Of a stretch of DNA of 64,000 nucleotides, positions 43,400 through 54,686 are shown one piece after another; within the stretch, counting starts at the first letter, position 1; each line of letters starts with the position of its first letter. A program made the position numbers and the translations under genes. Source of the stretch: Neoarius graeffei. Its lineage: Eukaryota > Chordata > Actinopteri > Siluriformes > Ariidae. The stretch lies in contig NC_083571.1 in the NCBI RefSeq assembly GCF_027579695.1, positions 45,750,390-45,814,389 of the forward strand, in the 5' to 3' direction. The notes under the pieces were generated by a model, which was not told where the DNA came from, did not search any database, and worked only from the letters and a program-made list of their open reading frames with translations.

Positions 43400-44609
43400 A
43401 AAAATAAAAAATAAAAATCAGTATCTCCTAATTACGTGAAAAGTTTATTGTTATAACAATATATTTTTCATGTTATAACAATATATTTTCATGTTTTTAC
43501 ATTAAATGTTTCAGTAAACATATAACGTGAAATGTTTCCTGTTACAACATGATAATTTGGTATAACATTTCATGTTAAAATGTGATAATTTATATATGGT
43601 ACTCTGCTTGTGACCCAGCAGCCTTTTGCAGTGAACCAGCATTTTTACAAAATTGCGATGTTCCAGAAGAGTGTTTTTCATGCCCGGAACAAGAACATGT
43701 AAGTGTATTTTTCCATTGCCCACTTATTGTATAACATGAATTTCATTGCTTTTACGGGTCATCCAACTTTACTTATGGCTGGTGTAGGTCAGCTAACTTA
43801 GCCATCTAGCCAGTTAGCCATCCGCAGTAAAGTTAGTTCAGGTTAGATACTCATTTTTAAATGCGGGTATACCCAATAAAAAAGGCAACTAACACCTTAC
43901 ACTGCCAGCCAAGTTTAGCTTTCTGTTCAGACTTAGGCCACACTCAACTGCAGGGAGCAATCATCATCACCTGCAGTCACAGAGCACACACACACGGGGG
44001 AAAAGTGATCAGTTCGCTGTCGGGCAAACTCTCATCCCCCAGTTGGTGCTCCTGTAAGTGTCAGAGCCCTGGTGTAAGATGCTTCAATCGGAGATTGTGT
44101 GCTGCAGGTCACTCTTTCATCCTTGACTGCAGTGTAGTTGCTGTGTTTCTGGTATAGTAACACCTTGCTGGACAGTTAACAGGTGTGTTTACAGTCTTTG
44201 TGTTATTTGGCCCAGAAATGGCCCAGAAGTGAATGCCTTTACTGGTGGAAAATGAGGTTACTGTTAACAATGGGTGAAACGCCATTGGATCCAGAGTGAA
44301 TGGTTGTCGAATATCCACTCTAAAATTAACTTCACCATGGTAGCCAGTTCCGGTACCGTAGTCCAGTAGGTTACCTTTTCGTGTTGAGGCACTGAGTAGA
44401 TGACAAGGACAAAACAAGTCATTAGATTTCATGACAAGTAAAATAAGCAATGAGATTAAACTTCAAATGGGTTATTGTAAGACAATGTGGGGTGTAACCA
44501 TGATGTCTACTTCCTAAACATACACAAAGAACCTGGAAGGGGGCATTTCTTTTATTGTTCCCATCCTTGTCAATTTTAGGTGGTCATTACCTGATGAAGT
44601 TTGCATTTG
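43399..44609. other. No confirmed gene; two exon-like frames
   Basis: A frame before GTAAGT at 43,700 ends FLQNCDVPEECFSCPEQEH. A second at 44,035-44,115 contains WCSCKCQSPGVRCFNRRLC, cysteine-rich. Both are plus strand and lie upstream of the HECT-like remnant, so they could be its 5' exons, but neither was recognised. Three 14-25 bp copies of ATGTTATAACAATATATTTT lie near 43,450-43,490. Confidence 0.3.
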
Positions 44610-44621
44610 GCAAGGATGGAT

Positions 44622-44994
44622 CTCATCTCATCTCATTATCTGTAGCCACTTTATCCTGTTCTACAGGGTCGCAGGCAAGCTGGAGCCTATCCCAGCTGAC
44701 TATGGGCGAAAGGCGGGGTACACCCTGGACAAGTCGCCAGGTCATCACAGGGCTGACACATAGACACAGACAACCATTCACACTCACATTCACACCTACG
44801 GTCAATTTAGAGTCGCCAGTTAACCTAACCTGCATGTCTTTGGGGGAAACCCGGAGCACCCGGAGGAAACCCACGCAGAGACACAGGGAGAACATGCAAA
44901 CTCCACACAGAAAGGCCCTCGCCGGCCACGGGGCTCAAACCCGGACCTTCTTGCTGTGAGGCGACAGCGCTAACCACTACACCACCGTGCCGCC
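44622..44994 (-). repeat. DANA/Mermaid-type SINE with 12-bp target duplication
   Basis: Full-length, flanked by GCAAGGATGGAT (44610-44621, 44995-45006). It is followed by (ATT)n to 45,034. Confidence 0.93.
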
Positions 44995-45268
44995 GCAAGG
45001 ATGGATTATTATTATTATTATTATTATTATTATTTAAAACTGCATAGTATTTTTAAACAGAATTACAAAGTACACAACTGTAAACTCCAGAACAGTTGTT
45101 AAGGGTAGCCATGGTAGCCCCTCCCCCTGCCCCCCTCCACCATATGTGTGAGTGTGAGTGTGCACATGGGTGTGGTGAGAGGATGCTGTAGGTGTTTCCA
45201 GTTTTTCTGTAATAGAGTTGTAATAATGATGTCTGTCTTGACAGATTGATGCCTGTCATTGACTTTAT

Positions 45269-47663
45269 GGATGACGACATTTGCTGGCTACATCCCATCA
45301 TATGGAGATCAGATAGCTGCAAGATGCTTCTGTTTGGAAAATAAAGGTACAAGTGCAAAAGAATAAAAAAAAATCACTGCTTGAGAAACTAAAGAAGAAG
45401 CTGGGCATTGATGGGAGTAATGATAAGTCTGATCATGAGGAGACTTTTGCGCCAATGCAGAAAAGAAGTTATGCAAGAAACAACAAATGGACTGAAAAAA
45501 AAGACTAGAAAAGTAGAGTTGGGATGGATTCATGAGGATCAAGTGAGAAAACACAAAGCAGGGGAACAAGGACCCTTGATATACCCAAAGAATCCAAAAA
45601 AGCTGACATATTACAGTATGCTAAAGACCTTTTCCTCCCAAATGGAAAATGTACATTTAGAAGATTTGAGACTTTCAGTCATGACATTAGATTATCAAGC
45701 GAAAGCTGTATTTGATGAAGATATCACAGTAGGGGAATTGTACACGTCACTAAGAATGGGAGTGCTAAGATTTTACCTGTGTACTAAGAGCCTGAGAGAT
45801 GAGGATGATGAAGAATATTTTGAGGAAAAATCAGATATGAACAATGCTGTACAACAGAGAGACACACATGAGAAAGATGAGCAAGCAACTCAAACTGTTG
45901 TCATCCTGTCACCAGATTTAAAGGATGTTGATGCAGATGGATTATCAAACACATCTGAGGTGATGTTTGGCCCCTTTCTTGGAGAACCAATGGCTAGTCA
46001 ACTGGATGACACTTTGATGCATCAATCCAGCCTGCAGTTTGAAGGAGATGAGCTGGTCCTCGCATCCGTCACACTTCCCCCAACAAGCACACCACTCATT
46101 ACTCCAGACACTGCATCTGGGGCTGATGGAGCAAGCAGTTCTACAAATTCATATGATGATGTATGTGTCACCATAAAATTTCACAGGGTCAATCTTCTGG
46201 AGGAGATGATCAGCCAGTTTAAGTATCCAGCACTCCTCAAACACCCCCTCAAATACACCTACATCAATGAAAAAGGAACTGATGCAGATGGCGTGTCAAG
46301 AGACATGTATGCTGCATTTTGAACTGAGTTTATAGACCACACAGCTGAAGGGGAGGAGCTGAAGGTTCCATCACTGTCTTCTAAATGGCAAAAAGAAGAG
46401 TGGAAATCCAATGGTCGAATTCTTCTGAAGGGATTTCAAAACCATAGATACTTTCCCTCTGTTTCAACAGTGGCACTGATTTTGGGTGAGAATGCAGTCA
46501 CAGATCATATGCTCTTTGAAAGGCTTCTGCTGTACTTTGTGAGGGTTTTGCTGGGATTCAAACCCAGGTCACTGGTGTGATAATCCAGCAAACCCCCACT
46601 GGGCCACCAGGGGGATGACTCAAGTGCAGAGGCGTGAGGCGAAAGTAGAGTATCAAAAAACAGTTTATTTACACTATGTACAATATTTACAATCCAATGA
46701 AAAAAAAACAAAAGGAAAGGCAAAATGCTGAACGCTCAGAAGATCCAAAACACAGTAAATACTTAGGTCCAAAAAGCAAAGCAAAGTGCAAAACCAAAAA
46801 GACAAGGAACACGGTACAGAGGAAACTGGAGCTAAACATAACAGCACAACATAGGAAAAAGACTCCGTGACAAGGGAACAAACAGAGGGGTATTTATACA
46901 CACAATAAATGGGAAACAGGTGACACTAATGAAGACAATCAACACAAACACAAGACACAGGAACAGTGGCAGCCTCTAGAGGCCAAAACAAACATGACAT
47001 GAAAAGGAAATAACAGCGGCCTCTAGAGGCCAAAACAGTCCCAGTCCTAACATACTTAAGTCAGTCAGAGAGGGATCTGATAACCACTGCCTTACAAGAG
47101 GATCTTTTACATGAGGACAGGGATGAACTAGTTCATCTTTTGGAGCACTTGAACGTAACAACACATCTAACACAAGAGAATTTAAAAGCCATCCTCATAA
47201 AAGTGGCACATAAGCAGTTGATCCAGAAACCAAGATATGCAACAGGAAAAATGTCATTAGTTGCAAACCATTTCCTCAGAGAAGCATTTGGGAGCCCACA
47301 AAAAGTCCTACAAATGTATGAAGATAAGAGCCAACAACAAAAAAGCTTTTGAAGTTGCTGGATGCATCTCCTACAACTCAAGCAGAGCACCAAAGCTTTC
47401 ATTTTCTGCAAAAGTACATCGGAGAACTGAATGACTCAGGACTCAGAAGAATGTTAAGGTTTGTCACAGGATCAGATGTTATCTGTGTTAACAAGGTTAA
47501 GGTCTTGTTTACACCTGTAGATGGATTGACACGACAACCAGTAGCGTATACCTGTGGGCCAGCTTTGGAGCTGTCATGGACATACACTTCCTACCCAGAA
47601 ATATGCACTGAAATGGACAATATACTGCTAGCTAAAAGCTCCTATAAATTCAGCATAGCTTAG
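45269..47663 (+). pseudogene. HECT-like gene remnant, multi-copy fish family, split by a solo LTR
   Basis: It begins with MTTFAGYIPSYGDQIAARCF, then an open 304-codon frame (45,408-46,322) with TRKVELGWIHEDQ, a ubiquitin-like region ending LRMGVLRFYLCTKS, an acidic linker, and a HECT N-lobe-like block (VTIKFHRVNLLEEM, then NEKGTDADGVSRDMYAAF). It resumes after the LTR with SERDLITTALQEDLL and ends with a C-lobe-like part: GLRRMLRFVTGSD, later VAYTCGPALEL and SSYKFSIA. The catalytic cysteine of HECT ubiquitin ligases would be in TCGP. A stop near 46,320 and a frame change near 47,345 show it is dead. Family assignment rests on recalled similarity to fish HECT/G2E3-like predictions. Confidence 0.6.
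46538..47052 (-). mobile_element. Solo LTR (fossil LTR retrotransposon)
   Basis: A 515-bp unit with TG…CA ends, flanked by the 5-bp duplication TACTT (46533-46537, 47053-47057). On the minus strand it has a TATAAATA box, an AATAAA signal and GGCCTCTAGAGGCC near its start. No internal region remains, so it is the product of LTR-LTR recombination. A tRNA-like A box and B box lie near its 3' end, which is unusual. Family not assigned; the 5-bp duplication fits Ty3/gypsy-type elements. Confidence 0.75.
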
Positions 47664-48350
47664 TCAAGTTCATGTCTCTGGTACCAAGCCACACAATGAA
47701 AATGATTGATGGATGCATGAAAAGTATTGTTTCGATCTATTCAACATATACACACAAGGTAAAGCCATTGTAACATGAAAAGAGAAAGGTGGAGTTAAAT
47801 TTGAGTGAATATGTATTTAGGGTTTCAAAATTTAGAATAATAAACGTGTCAATAACAAGAGCAGATGGCTAACTTTGAGATGAATGTACTCCTGAAAATA
47901 TAAGGTTGAAATATCTAGAACAACAGCTTGGCAAAATGAAATTGTGAAATTAAATTTGTAATCAATAACGCATCTTTTTTTTTTCTGAGGGTACAGTTGG
48001 ACATTTCAAAGTTCTATCTGTTAACGTAATGCTTACCAAGAAGTACTGTTGTTATAGTACCTGTCCGTGTTTGAGAACTGGATCTGCTCATGTTTACTTC
48101 TACAGAAGCACAAAAACCTTTTTTTTTATTGTCTGCCAAGTTTGTTCAAAACAGGCTTTTTCCTTTTAAGGCTGCTTCCATTTGATGAGCTCCCATAGAG
48201 AGCAAAGAGTGCAAGATATATGTTCATTTCAGTAGTTAATTGTACTGACTGTACTGATCTTAACAGCAGTTTATGGTTTTAGACTCAGTATTTTGGTAGA
48301 CATATCACTTAACGATATTGTGAAAACTGCTCTACATTTTGTTGCTACAC
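47664..48350. other. No gene recognised
   Basis: AT-rich, with T-runs at 47,975 and 48,119. It could be the 3' UTR or flank of the HECT-like remnant. Confidence 0.35.
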
Positions 48351-48354
48351 TTAA

Positions 48355-49804
48355 CCCTTTGATGCAAAACATATGCACACCCCTTCTAATGCACAACATG
48401 GGTCAAAAATGACCTGCATTCATTTTCCAGGTTATTTCATGCTGACTGAGTTTTTCTTTGCTCTATCTTTTGAAATCAATTTATTTTATGATTGAATATT
48501 CCAAGTATTCTTTAAATATCTTGTTTTTAATTACCACAAATCATTAATTTAATTTTTTCTTTCCTACTTTATGAACAAAAATACTTTTTATATTACTACA
48601 CATGGGTCATCCAAGTGTGTTTTAAAATTAAATGTCTTAATACTATAATAATAATTAGTTTCAAGTAATTACTTTAGCAGTGAATGGGGCCAGTTATTTA
48701 TTTATTAACTATAGTTAGCTAAGCCAACTACAATAAAATTAGCTAACTAAAGTAGAATATGTCAACAGCTAGGTAGCTAATAATAATTACTTGTAACTTT
48801 CTGACAAGTAATCTACTCACTGTCAAGGTAACCTAAACATAATCAATTTTTTTCTAAGGTAATGTTAGAACAATTGAAAAACATTACTTACATGTATTAG
48901 ATGGGCAAAGGGCGCTGCGCTGAGCTGTGAAATGTCTGACACAAGCACAATTCACAGTTCCCACCAAACACTGTAGTAAATGCATGCGGGTCGTTTCTGA
49001 CCCACTTGATGTAGAATTACAAAAGCTGTGCTTGTTCATAACTTCATCTCATCTCATTATCTCTAGCCGCTTTATCCTGTTCTACAGGGTCGCAGGCAAG
49101 CTGGAGCCTATCCCAGCTGACTACGGGCGAAAGGCGGGGTACACCCTGGACAAGTCGCCAGGTCATCACAGGGCTGATACATAGACACAGACAACCATTC
49201 ACACTCACATTCACATCTACAGTCAATTTAGAGTCACCAGTTAACCTAACCTGCATGTCTTTGGACTGTGGGGGAAACCGGAGCACCCGGAGGAAACCCA
49301 CGCGGACATGGGGAGAACATGCAAACTCCGCACAGAAAGGCCCTCGCTGGCTACGGGGCTCGAACCCGGACCTTCTTGCTGTGAGGCGACAGCGCTAACC
49401 ACTACACCACCGTGCCGCCTGTTCATAACTTAAGAAAGGAAAAATAAAAATGATGATTTGTGCTAAACAAAAACAAGATATTTACTGCATATTTGGAAAA
49501 ATAAATGACAAAATGAATTTATTTCAAAAGTATATCATAGAAACACTCAGCCATACATGAAATAAGCTGGAAAATGAATGCAGGTCATTTTTGACCCATG
49601 TTGTGCATTAGAAGGGTAGTGATACAAAAAGGGTTTTTATTCAAAAAGTAAGAAAGGAAAAAATAAAATAAGGATGTATGATGATTAAAAACAAGTTAAT
49701 TGAGGAATACCTTGAATACTGAATGATGGAATTAATTTATTGCAAAGATATAGAAGATAAAAACTCAGTCGGGTCACTTTTGACCCATGTTTTGCATCAA
49801 AGGG
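48355..49804. mobile_element. piggyBac-like palindromic MITE holding a SINE
   Basis: Ends CCCTTTGATGCAAAACATAT and inverse, flanked by TTAA (48351-48354, 49805-49808). A second inverted pair lies inside (TTCTAATGCACAACATGGGT and inverse at about 49,585-49,615). GGGTCA-n-TGACCC-type palindromes recur at 48,400, 48,985, 49,586 and 49,770. No transposase remains. TTAA plus CCCT ends fits piggyBac. Confidence 0.85.
49045..49420 (-). repeat. DANA/Mermaid-type SINE with 11-bp target duplication
   Basis: Full-length, flanked by GTTCATAACTT (49034-49044, 49421-49431), inside the piggyBac-like element. Confidence 0.93.
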
Positions 49805-49808
49805 TTAA

Positions 49809-50885
49809 AGTGGAAATAAATGCACAGTTGCACCTTTCAAATGGAATATTCACTGTCATTTTTGTTTGGGCAGAACATTTCAGGGTTTTTTTCTCCTATG
49901 TGTATTCATGGGGGAGGCAAAAATCAAGACCTCTCTTTGTTCTCAAGAAAAGAAAAAAAAGAAAAGGAAGTTACTTGATCTATAAAATGGTTTGTCTATT
50001 ACTCAGTCAGTTTGACACATTTTTGTTTTTTCGTAGATCACAAAAAAAATCAATAAGTAAGGTTGCTGAGTAATATGACTGAATATTGTCATCCCAGATT
50101 AAAACAGTAAAATAAGAAAAAAAAATCCACATTTGAAAAACAACTGTTTATGCATGTCTTTGGTATCAGCAATGGAAAAATTTATTTTATATTATGAAAA
50201 CAAAAACAAAGGGACATAAACCCTGTTGTTAGAGAACTACAAGGAAGAACTCTCAAGAGTGTCGAGTACCCCTTCTCATGAAACACAGATTGCATGTTAT
50301 TGGTAAACATAACTACACCAACACACTCTTGCACATTTTGAAATACCTTGGCAAACCACTTGTTTTTCTTGATCCTACTTATCCCTCATCATTGTGTCAC
50401 AAATATAAATTAGCTGTTGCTAGATTCAGATAAGTTCCTCTCGTAGCAGGTTCACCTCACAGTGGACCTCATCAGCCTCTCAGTCCGGAACCATTTCATC
50501 CTGACAACTTGACAAAAGAAAAGGATATGTTAGACAGTCCAGAATAGCAAATTTTAGATTCAGAATCACTTTGGGATCACCTTACATCACCATACCTTCA
50601 AGTACAAATTAAAGGTCTGGGGCATCTTTCCAAATAGTATTATTTGGCAAATTAAAGGGTAGCATCAAACACTTGAACAACTTCTTAGACAAAACAACAG
50701 GAGGCAAACTGCAGAGCCCTAGTCTTTATGTTTCATCCCTTCTAGGAGGAGCCACAACAGTCTCAAAGTTTGGGCAGGCAAGGAGTTCTTCTCATGATGA
50801 GCATGACACAGCACTGAACTCAGTTGATGTCTTCTATGTGGGACTAACTTGTTGACCTCAGTGACCTGGCCCTATTATGACAGTT
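49809..50885. other. No confirmed gene; possible last exon of the integrase-core gene
   Basis: On the minus strand TTTTGTCAAGTTGTCAG is followed by a frame (about 50,503-50,425) with EADEVHCEVNLLREELI before a stop. This lies downstream of the integrase-core exons at 55.4 and 63.4 kb on the same strand and could be the end of that gene, but carries an internal stop and may be chance. Confidence 0.25.
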
Positions 50886-51221
50886 TTAAAGTGCATATCA
50901 CGGGTAAATTCAGGAGCAAGATCAATGTAATTCGCCTATTTTATATTAAACTTTGGTCAAATATCTGTCACATTTAGCATTTTGTGCAATTTTTTTACCT
51001 TGTGCAATACCAGAAAAATTCAGTTGAAATCAATCCATTTGAGGCGAATTGGTCCGCCTCTGAAAAAACTTGGCATTTGGATTTCCCGGCAAACATTGAT
51101 TTTCGTGACGTCGCGTGCGGGACGCCTCCTTCTGAATCCTACGTCAGCGCTGGTTTGTTTATGAGAAAATGACCTGCTGGTTTTCTGCAAATTTCTTCAA
51201 CATTACCACGTAATTATTAAA

Positions 51222-51665
51222 ATGGTTAACAGATGTATCGTAGAAGGGTGTAGCAACACCATTCTTGATGGGATTAGTACTCATCATTTCCCAAAAGACC
51301 GGGCAACGAGAGAGAAATGGGAGCACTTCGTGTGAGGCACCCGGAAAAATGGGCTACATGCTACAGACTACAGCATCATATGCAGGGCTCACTTCACAAG
51401 GCCCGATGACTTTGAGAACTATTTGCAGTGGGAAATGGGCTTCGCGAGGCAACTTGAGCTGAAAAAAGACGCAGTTCCGTCTGTTAGAATACCCAAAGCA
51501 ACACCATCTCCATCTGTGTCAGCGTCACCAAAGGAGCCAGCCATGTTCGTCTTCCCTGACAGAAGGCGAAGTGCAAAATCCACTGAGGCCCTCAAAGCCG
51601 AGGACCAAGCAGAGCCGAGAAAAAGACCAAGAAAATCGGCAATTCACAAGTTGACTGTTGCCAGG
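51222..51665 (+). pseudogene. THAP-domain first exon with one nonsense codon
   Basis: MVNRCIVEGCSNTILDGIST has the first two zinc cysteines (residues 5 and 10); HHFPKDRATREKWEHFV follows, then a TGA (51,336-51,338), then DYSIICRAHFTRPDDFENYL with Cys-x2-His. The C-terminal part is basic (AEPRKRPRKSAIHKLTVAR), probably a nuclear localisation signal, and ends at AGG-GTAAGA. One stop apart, all THAP ligands are present. Confidence 0.8.
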
Positions 51666-51791
51666 GTAAGAAATAAGAGAGCCGATACTCTAAATTAGGT
51701 GTTCCTGTGTTTGTGTGGTACACGGATAATGTTATTTATTGACACACACAAAAGTAAACAACACGAAAGCGCTGGGCGATAATACACTTAC

Positions 51792-51944
51792 TTCACATGT
51801 ATTATTTACATCCCCGGTGTCGTCTCCATCGTCTTCACTACTTGAATCATCATCAAATCCAAACAGATGAAGCCCCGACTCTGACATCTCATTACATTCT
51901 TCATCTAAAGGTGAAGTATCATTGCATTCAGGTGACAATTCCAT
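51792..51944 (-). pseudogene. Acidic first exon facing the THAP exon
   Basis: MELSPECNDTSPLDEECNEM begins a 51-codon frame with FGFDDDSSSEDDGDDTGDV in it, ending VNNTCE at a GTAAGT donor, phase 0. The composition is strongly acidic and serine-rich. It probably starts the second gene of the autonomous element. No function is known to me. Confidence 0.5.
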
Positions 51945-52385
51945 ATTTCAATGCAAAATCGCTAGCTGCTAAACTTGGTCTACACAGGCTGTGCACTAAA
52001 ACCGTGCAAGCTCTTGCAGCCTGCTGGCGCTTCCGCAGGTGACGTCACGAATCTGGCTCCAGACTCCCTTGGGATTTTTCCAGACACGTTTTGTTATTTT
52101 ATTTTTTTTCTGCTGTAGACAGATGGCCTTGTGCAAAATTACCCTTCTGGATGAGTGTGTAAAGGGATATACTTTCATATTTAAAAAAAAAAACGAATTT
52201 GGTCCAGGATATGCACTTTAAGTGAGCAGATGTACAAAGTAGATAAAATGTTTTGTGAAACTCACATTCTTTTTTTCTCTCTCTCTGTACAGATCAGGAC
52301 ATGAAAACAAAACTCATGACTGTGATTAGTTTTTTTTTTTATATTTTGCTCACAGCTGAAAATATTACAAACTAACCAAGCCTTA

Positions 52386-53257
52386 GGCTACGTTTACATT
52401 ACGTCGAATCAGCGGATCATCAGATTAACGTTCTTAAAACGATTCGCGTTTACACTAAAACCGTTAGCCGTGCACACAGCAACACCAATACACAGATACG
52501 CTAATCACATGACTTTAGACGGCGCGTAACATGATCCCAGTGCATTTCAGACGGCGCGTAACATGATCCCAGTGCATTTAGGGCATGCGCAAGGCTCACC
52601 ACTTGCAAGTAGAAGGATGGCAAGCCGCGCAAGGCTCACCACTTGCAAGTAGAAGGATGGCAAGCCTAATACACGGATACGCTCGGCTCCGCAGGCATCC
52701 TGCGCTCCAAATCACTCCGCCCTGAACAGCGAGTGCCCTCTGGAGGGTGCGCACTCCGGCCCTGCGCAGCTCACACAGCGCGCAAGTGAAGTGCACAAGC
52801 CACGATTCGGGACTGAGCCGCTGTGTGTGAGATCCCAGCTCATATCACTTACCACTTGCAAGTGGAAGGATGGCAAGCCTAAAGACAATCATAACTACAC
52901 AATGGGCAGTATTTGCATCAGTATTTGCAGTATTTTCATACTTTTATACTCTTTAATGAAAGGTGATACAAGGCGGAAGTCCGCGCCTTTTTTCAGCAGT
53001 CGCGTCACATGACCAACGCCAGCGAATCAGGAAGGTGGATGTCACAGTGACGTTGTCCAATGAGACGCCAGCTAGAGCTCAGCACAGCGTATTCGCGTAT
53101 TCTGAATGTTTACACAGCACCGGAGCTGACACGATCTGGATTGAATACGTGGACGCTGGCAGATTCCCGTTTCCTGGCGTTTCCAGGGGGTTTAATGTAA
53201 ACGGACAGTGCATCCGCAAAGAAAACAAGACAGATACGGTCTAATGTAAACGTAGCC
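52386..53257 (-). mobile_element. MITE with GGCTACGTTTACATTA ends, copy 2
   Basis: Ends GGCTACGTTTACATTA and inverse are flanked by TTA (52383-52385, 53258-53260). A unit CGCAAGGCTCACCACTTGCA is tandemly doubled (52,568-52,665). The interior matches the copy at 23.69-24.39 kb in opposite orientation. The 3-bp TTA duplication suggests the PIF/Harbinger group. Confidence 0.75.
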
Positions 53258-54205
53258 TTAGTTGGAATAATGTAGCCCTGCCTTAATGTTCCAGAACACT
53301 TGGGGCAATTTACAAGTCTTTAAGTATGCATGCCCTCAGGAAGAGATAGAGCTCCATGGCTTCATCTGCTGTGGAGGGCGGGTGTAGGTACAGTGGTGCT
53401 TGAAAGTTTGTAAACCCTTTAGAATTTTCTATATTTCTGCATAAATATGACCTAAAACATCATCAGATTTTCACACAAGTCCTAAAAGTAGATAAAGAGA
53501 GCCCAGTTAAACAAATGAGACAAAAATATTACACTTGGTCATTTATTTATTGAGGAAAATGATCCAATATTACATATTTGTGAGTGGCAAAAGTATGTGA
53601 ACCTTTGCTTTCAGTATCTGGTGTGACCCCCTTGTGCAGCAATAACTGCAACTAAATGTTTCCGGTAACTGTTGATCAGTCCTGCACACCGGCTTGGAGG
53701 AATTTTAGCCCATTCCTCCATATAGAACAGCTTCAACTCTGGGATGTTGGTGGGTTTCCTCACATGAACTGCTCGCTTCAGGTCCTTCCACAACATTTCG
53801 ATTGGATTAAGGTCAGGACTTTGACATGGCTATTCCAAAACATTAGCTTTATTCTTCTTTAATCATCCTTTGGTAGAACGACTTGTGTACTTAGGGTCGT
53901 TGTCTTGCAGCATGACCCACCTTCTCTTGAAATTTAGTTCATGGACAGATGTCCTGACATTTGCCCAGATGCAGCAAACCAGGCCCAAACCATGATACCA
54001 CCACCATGTTTTACAGATGGGATAGGTTCTTATGCTGGAATGCAGTGTTTTCCTTTCTCCAAACATAACACTTCTCATTTAAACCAGAAAGTTCTATTTT
54101 GGTCTCATCCGTCCACAAAATGTTTTTCCAATAGCCTTCTGGCTTGTCCACGTGATCTTTAGCAAACTGCAGACAAGCAGCAATGTTCTTTTTGGAGAGC
54201 AGTGG

Positions 54206-54557
54206 AAGAAGAAACCTTTGTTTGTCACATGCACACTTCAAGTACAGTGAAATTCATCCTCTGCATTTAACCCATCTGAAGCAGTGAACACATGCACACA
54301 CACCCAGAGCAGTGAGCAGCCACACTAGAGCGCCCGGGGAGCAGTCATGGGTTAGGTGCTCAAGGGCACTTTAGCCCAAGGCCGCCCCACGTTAACCTAA
54401 CTACATGTCTTCAGACTGTGGGGGAAACTGGAGCACCCAGAGGAAACACGCAACATGCAAACTCCACACAGAAAGGCCCTTGCTGGCCGCTGGGTTCGCA
54501 CGCAGAACCTTCTTGCTGTAAGGCGACTGTGCTAACCACTACACCACCGTGCCGCCC
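54206..54557 (-). repeat. SINE with GTGCCCTTGAGCACC tail, downstream of the tRNA-Leu (copy 4)
   Basis: Matches the SINE of copy 3 throughout, including the GTGACAAACAAAGGTTTCTT end. It is not a separate insertion event. Confidence 0.88.
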
Positions 54558-54574
54558 CCCAAAAAAGATACTCA

Positions 54575-54686
54575 TGCCAGAAGTGGGATTTGAACCCACG
54601 CCTCCATTCAGAGACCAGAATTCACACACAGTGAGGGAAGGACTAAGCCTTGAGTCTGGCACCTTAGACCACTCGGCCATCCTGAC
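54575..54686 (-). tRNA. tRNA-Leu(CAA) with intron, second copy in a Tc1 element
   Basis: Same gene structure as the 40.48 kb copy. The A box here is TGGCCGAGTGG, the normal tRNA-Leu form; the B box is GGTTCAAATCC. The intron differs slightly (ACTGTGTGTGAAT against ACTGCATGAGGAT). The change GGCGCC to GGTGCC affects the D arm. Probably no longer functional as a tRNA but keeps Pol III promoter boxes. Confidence 0.75.

Larger units (their letters stand above)
50890..52217 (+). mobile_element. Kolobok-type element with TTAA duplication and two inward-facing first exons
   Basis: Ends AGTGCATATC(A)CGGG and the inverse AGTGCATATCCTGG are flanked by TTAA (50886-50889, 52218-52221). A THAP exon on the plus strand sits 330 bp inside the left end and an acidic exon on the minus strand 270 bp inside the right end. 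Both end in consensus donors but no further exons lie between them, so it is an internally deleted copy of a two-gene element. Confidence 0.8.

Noticed and set aside
45309-45569. Minus-strand frame with hydrophobic stretches, possible membrane protein
   Set aside because: Antisense to the HECT-like remnant, whose plus-strand frame has recognisable motifs.
49723-50073. 116-codon frame crossing the right end of the piggyBac-like element
   Set aside because: It crosses an element border, is low in complexity near its end and matches nothing recognised.
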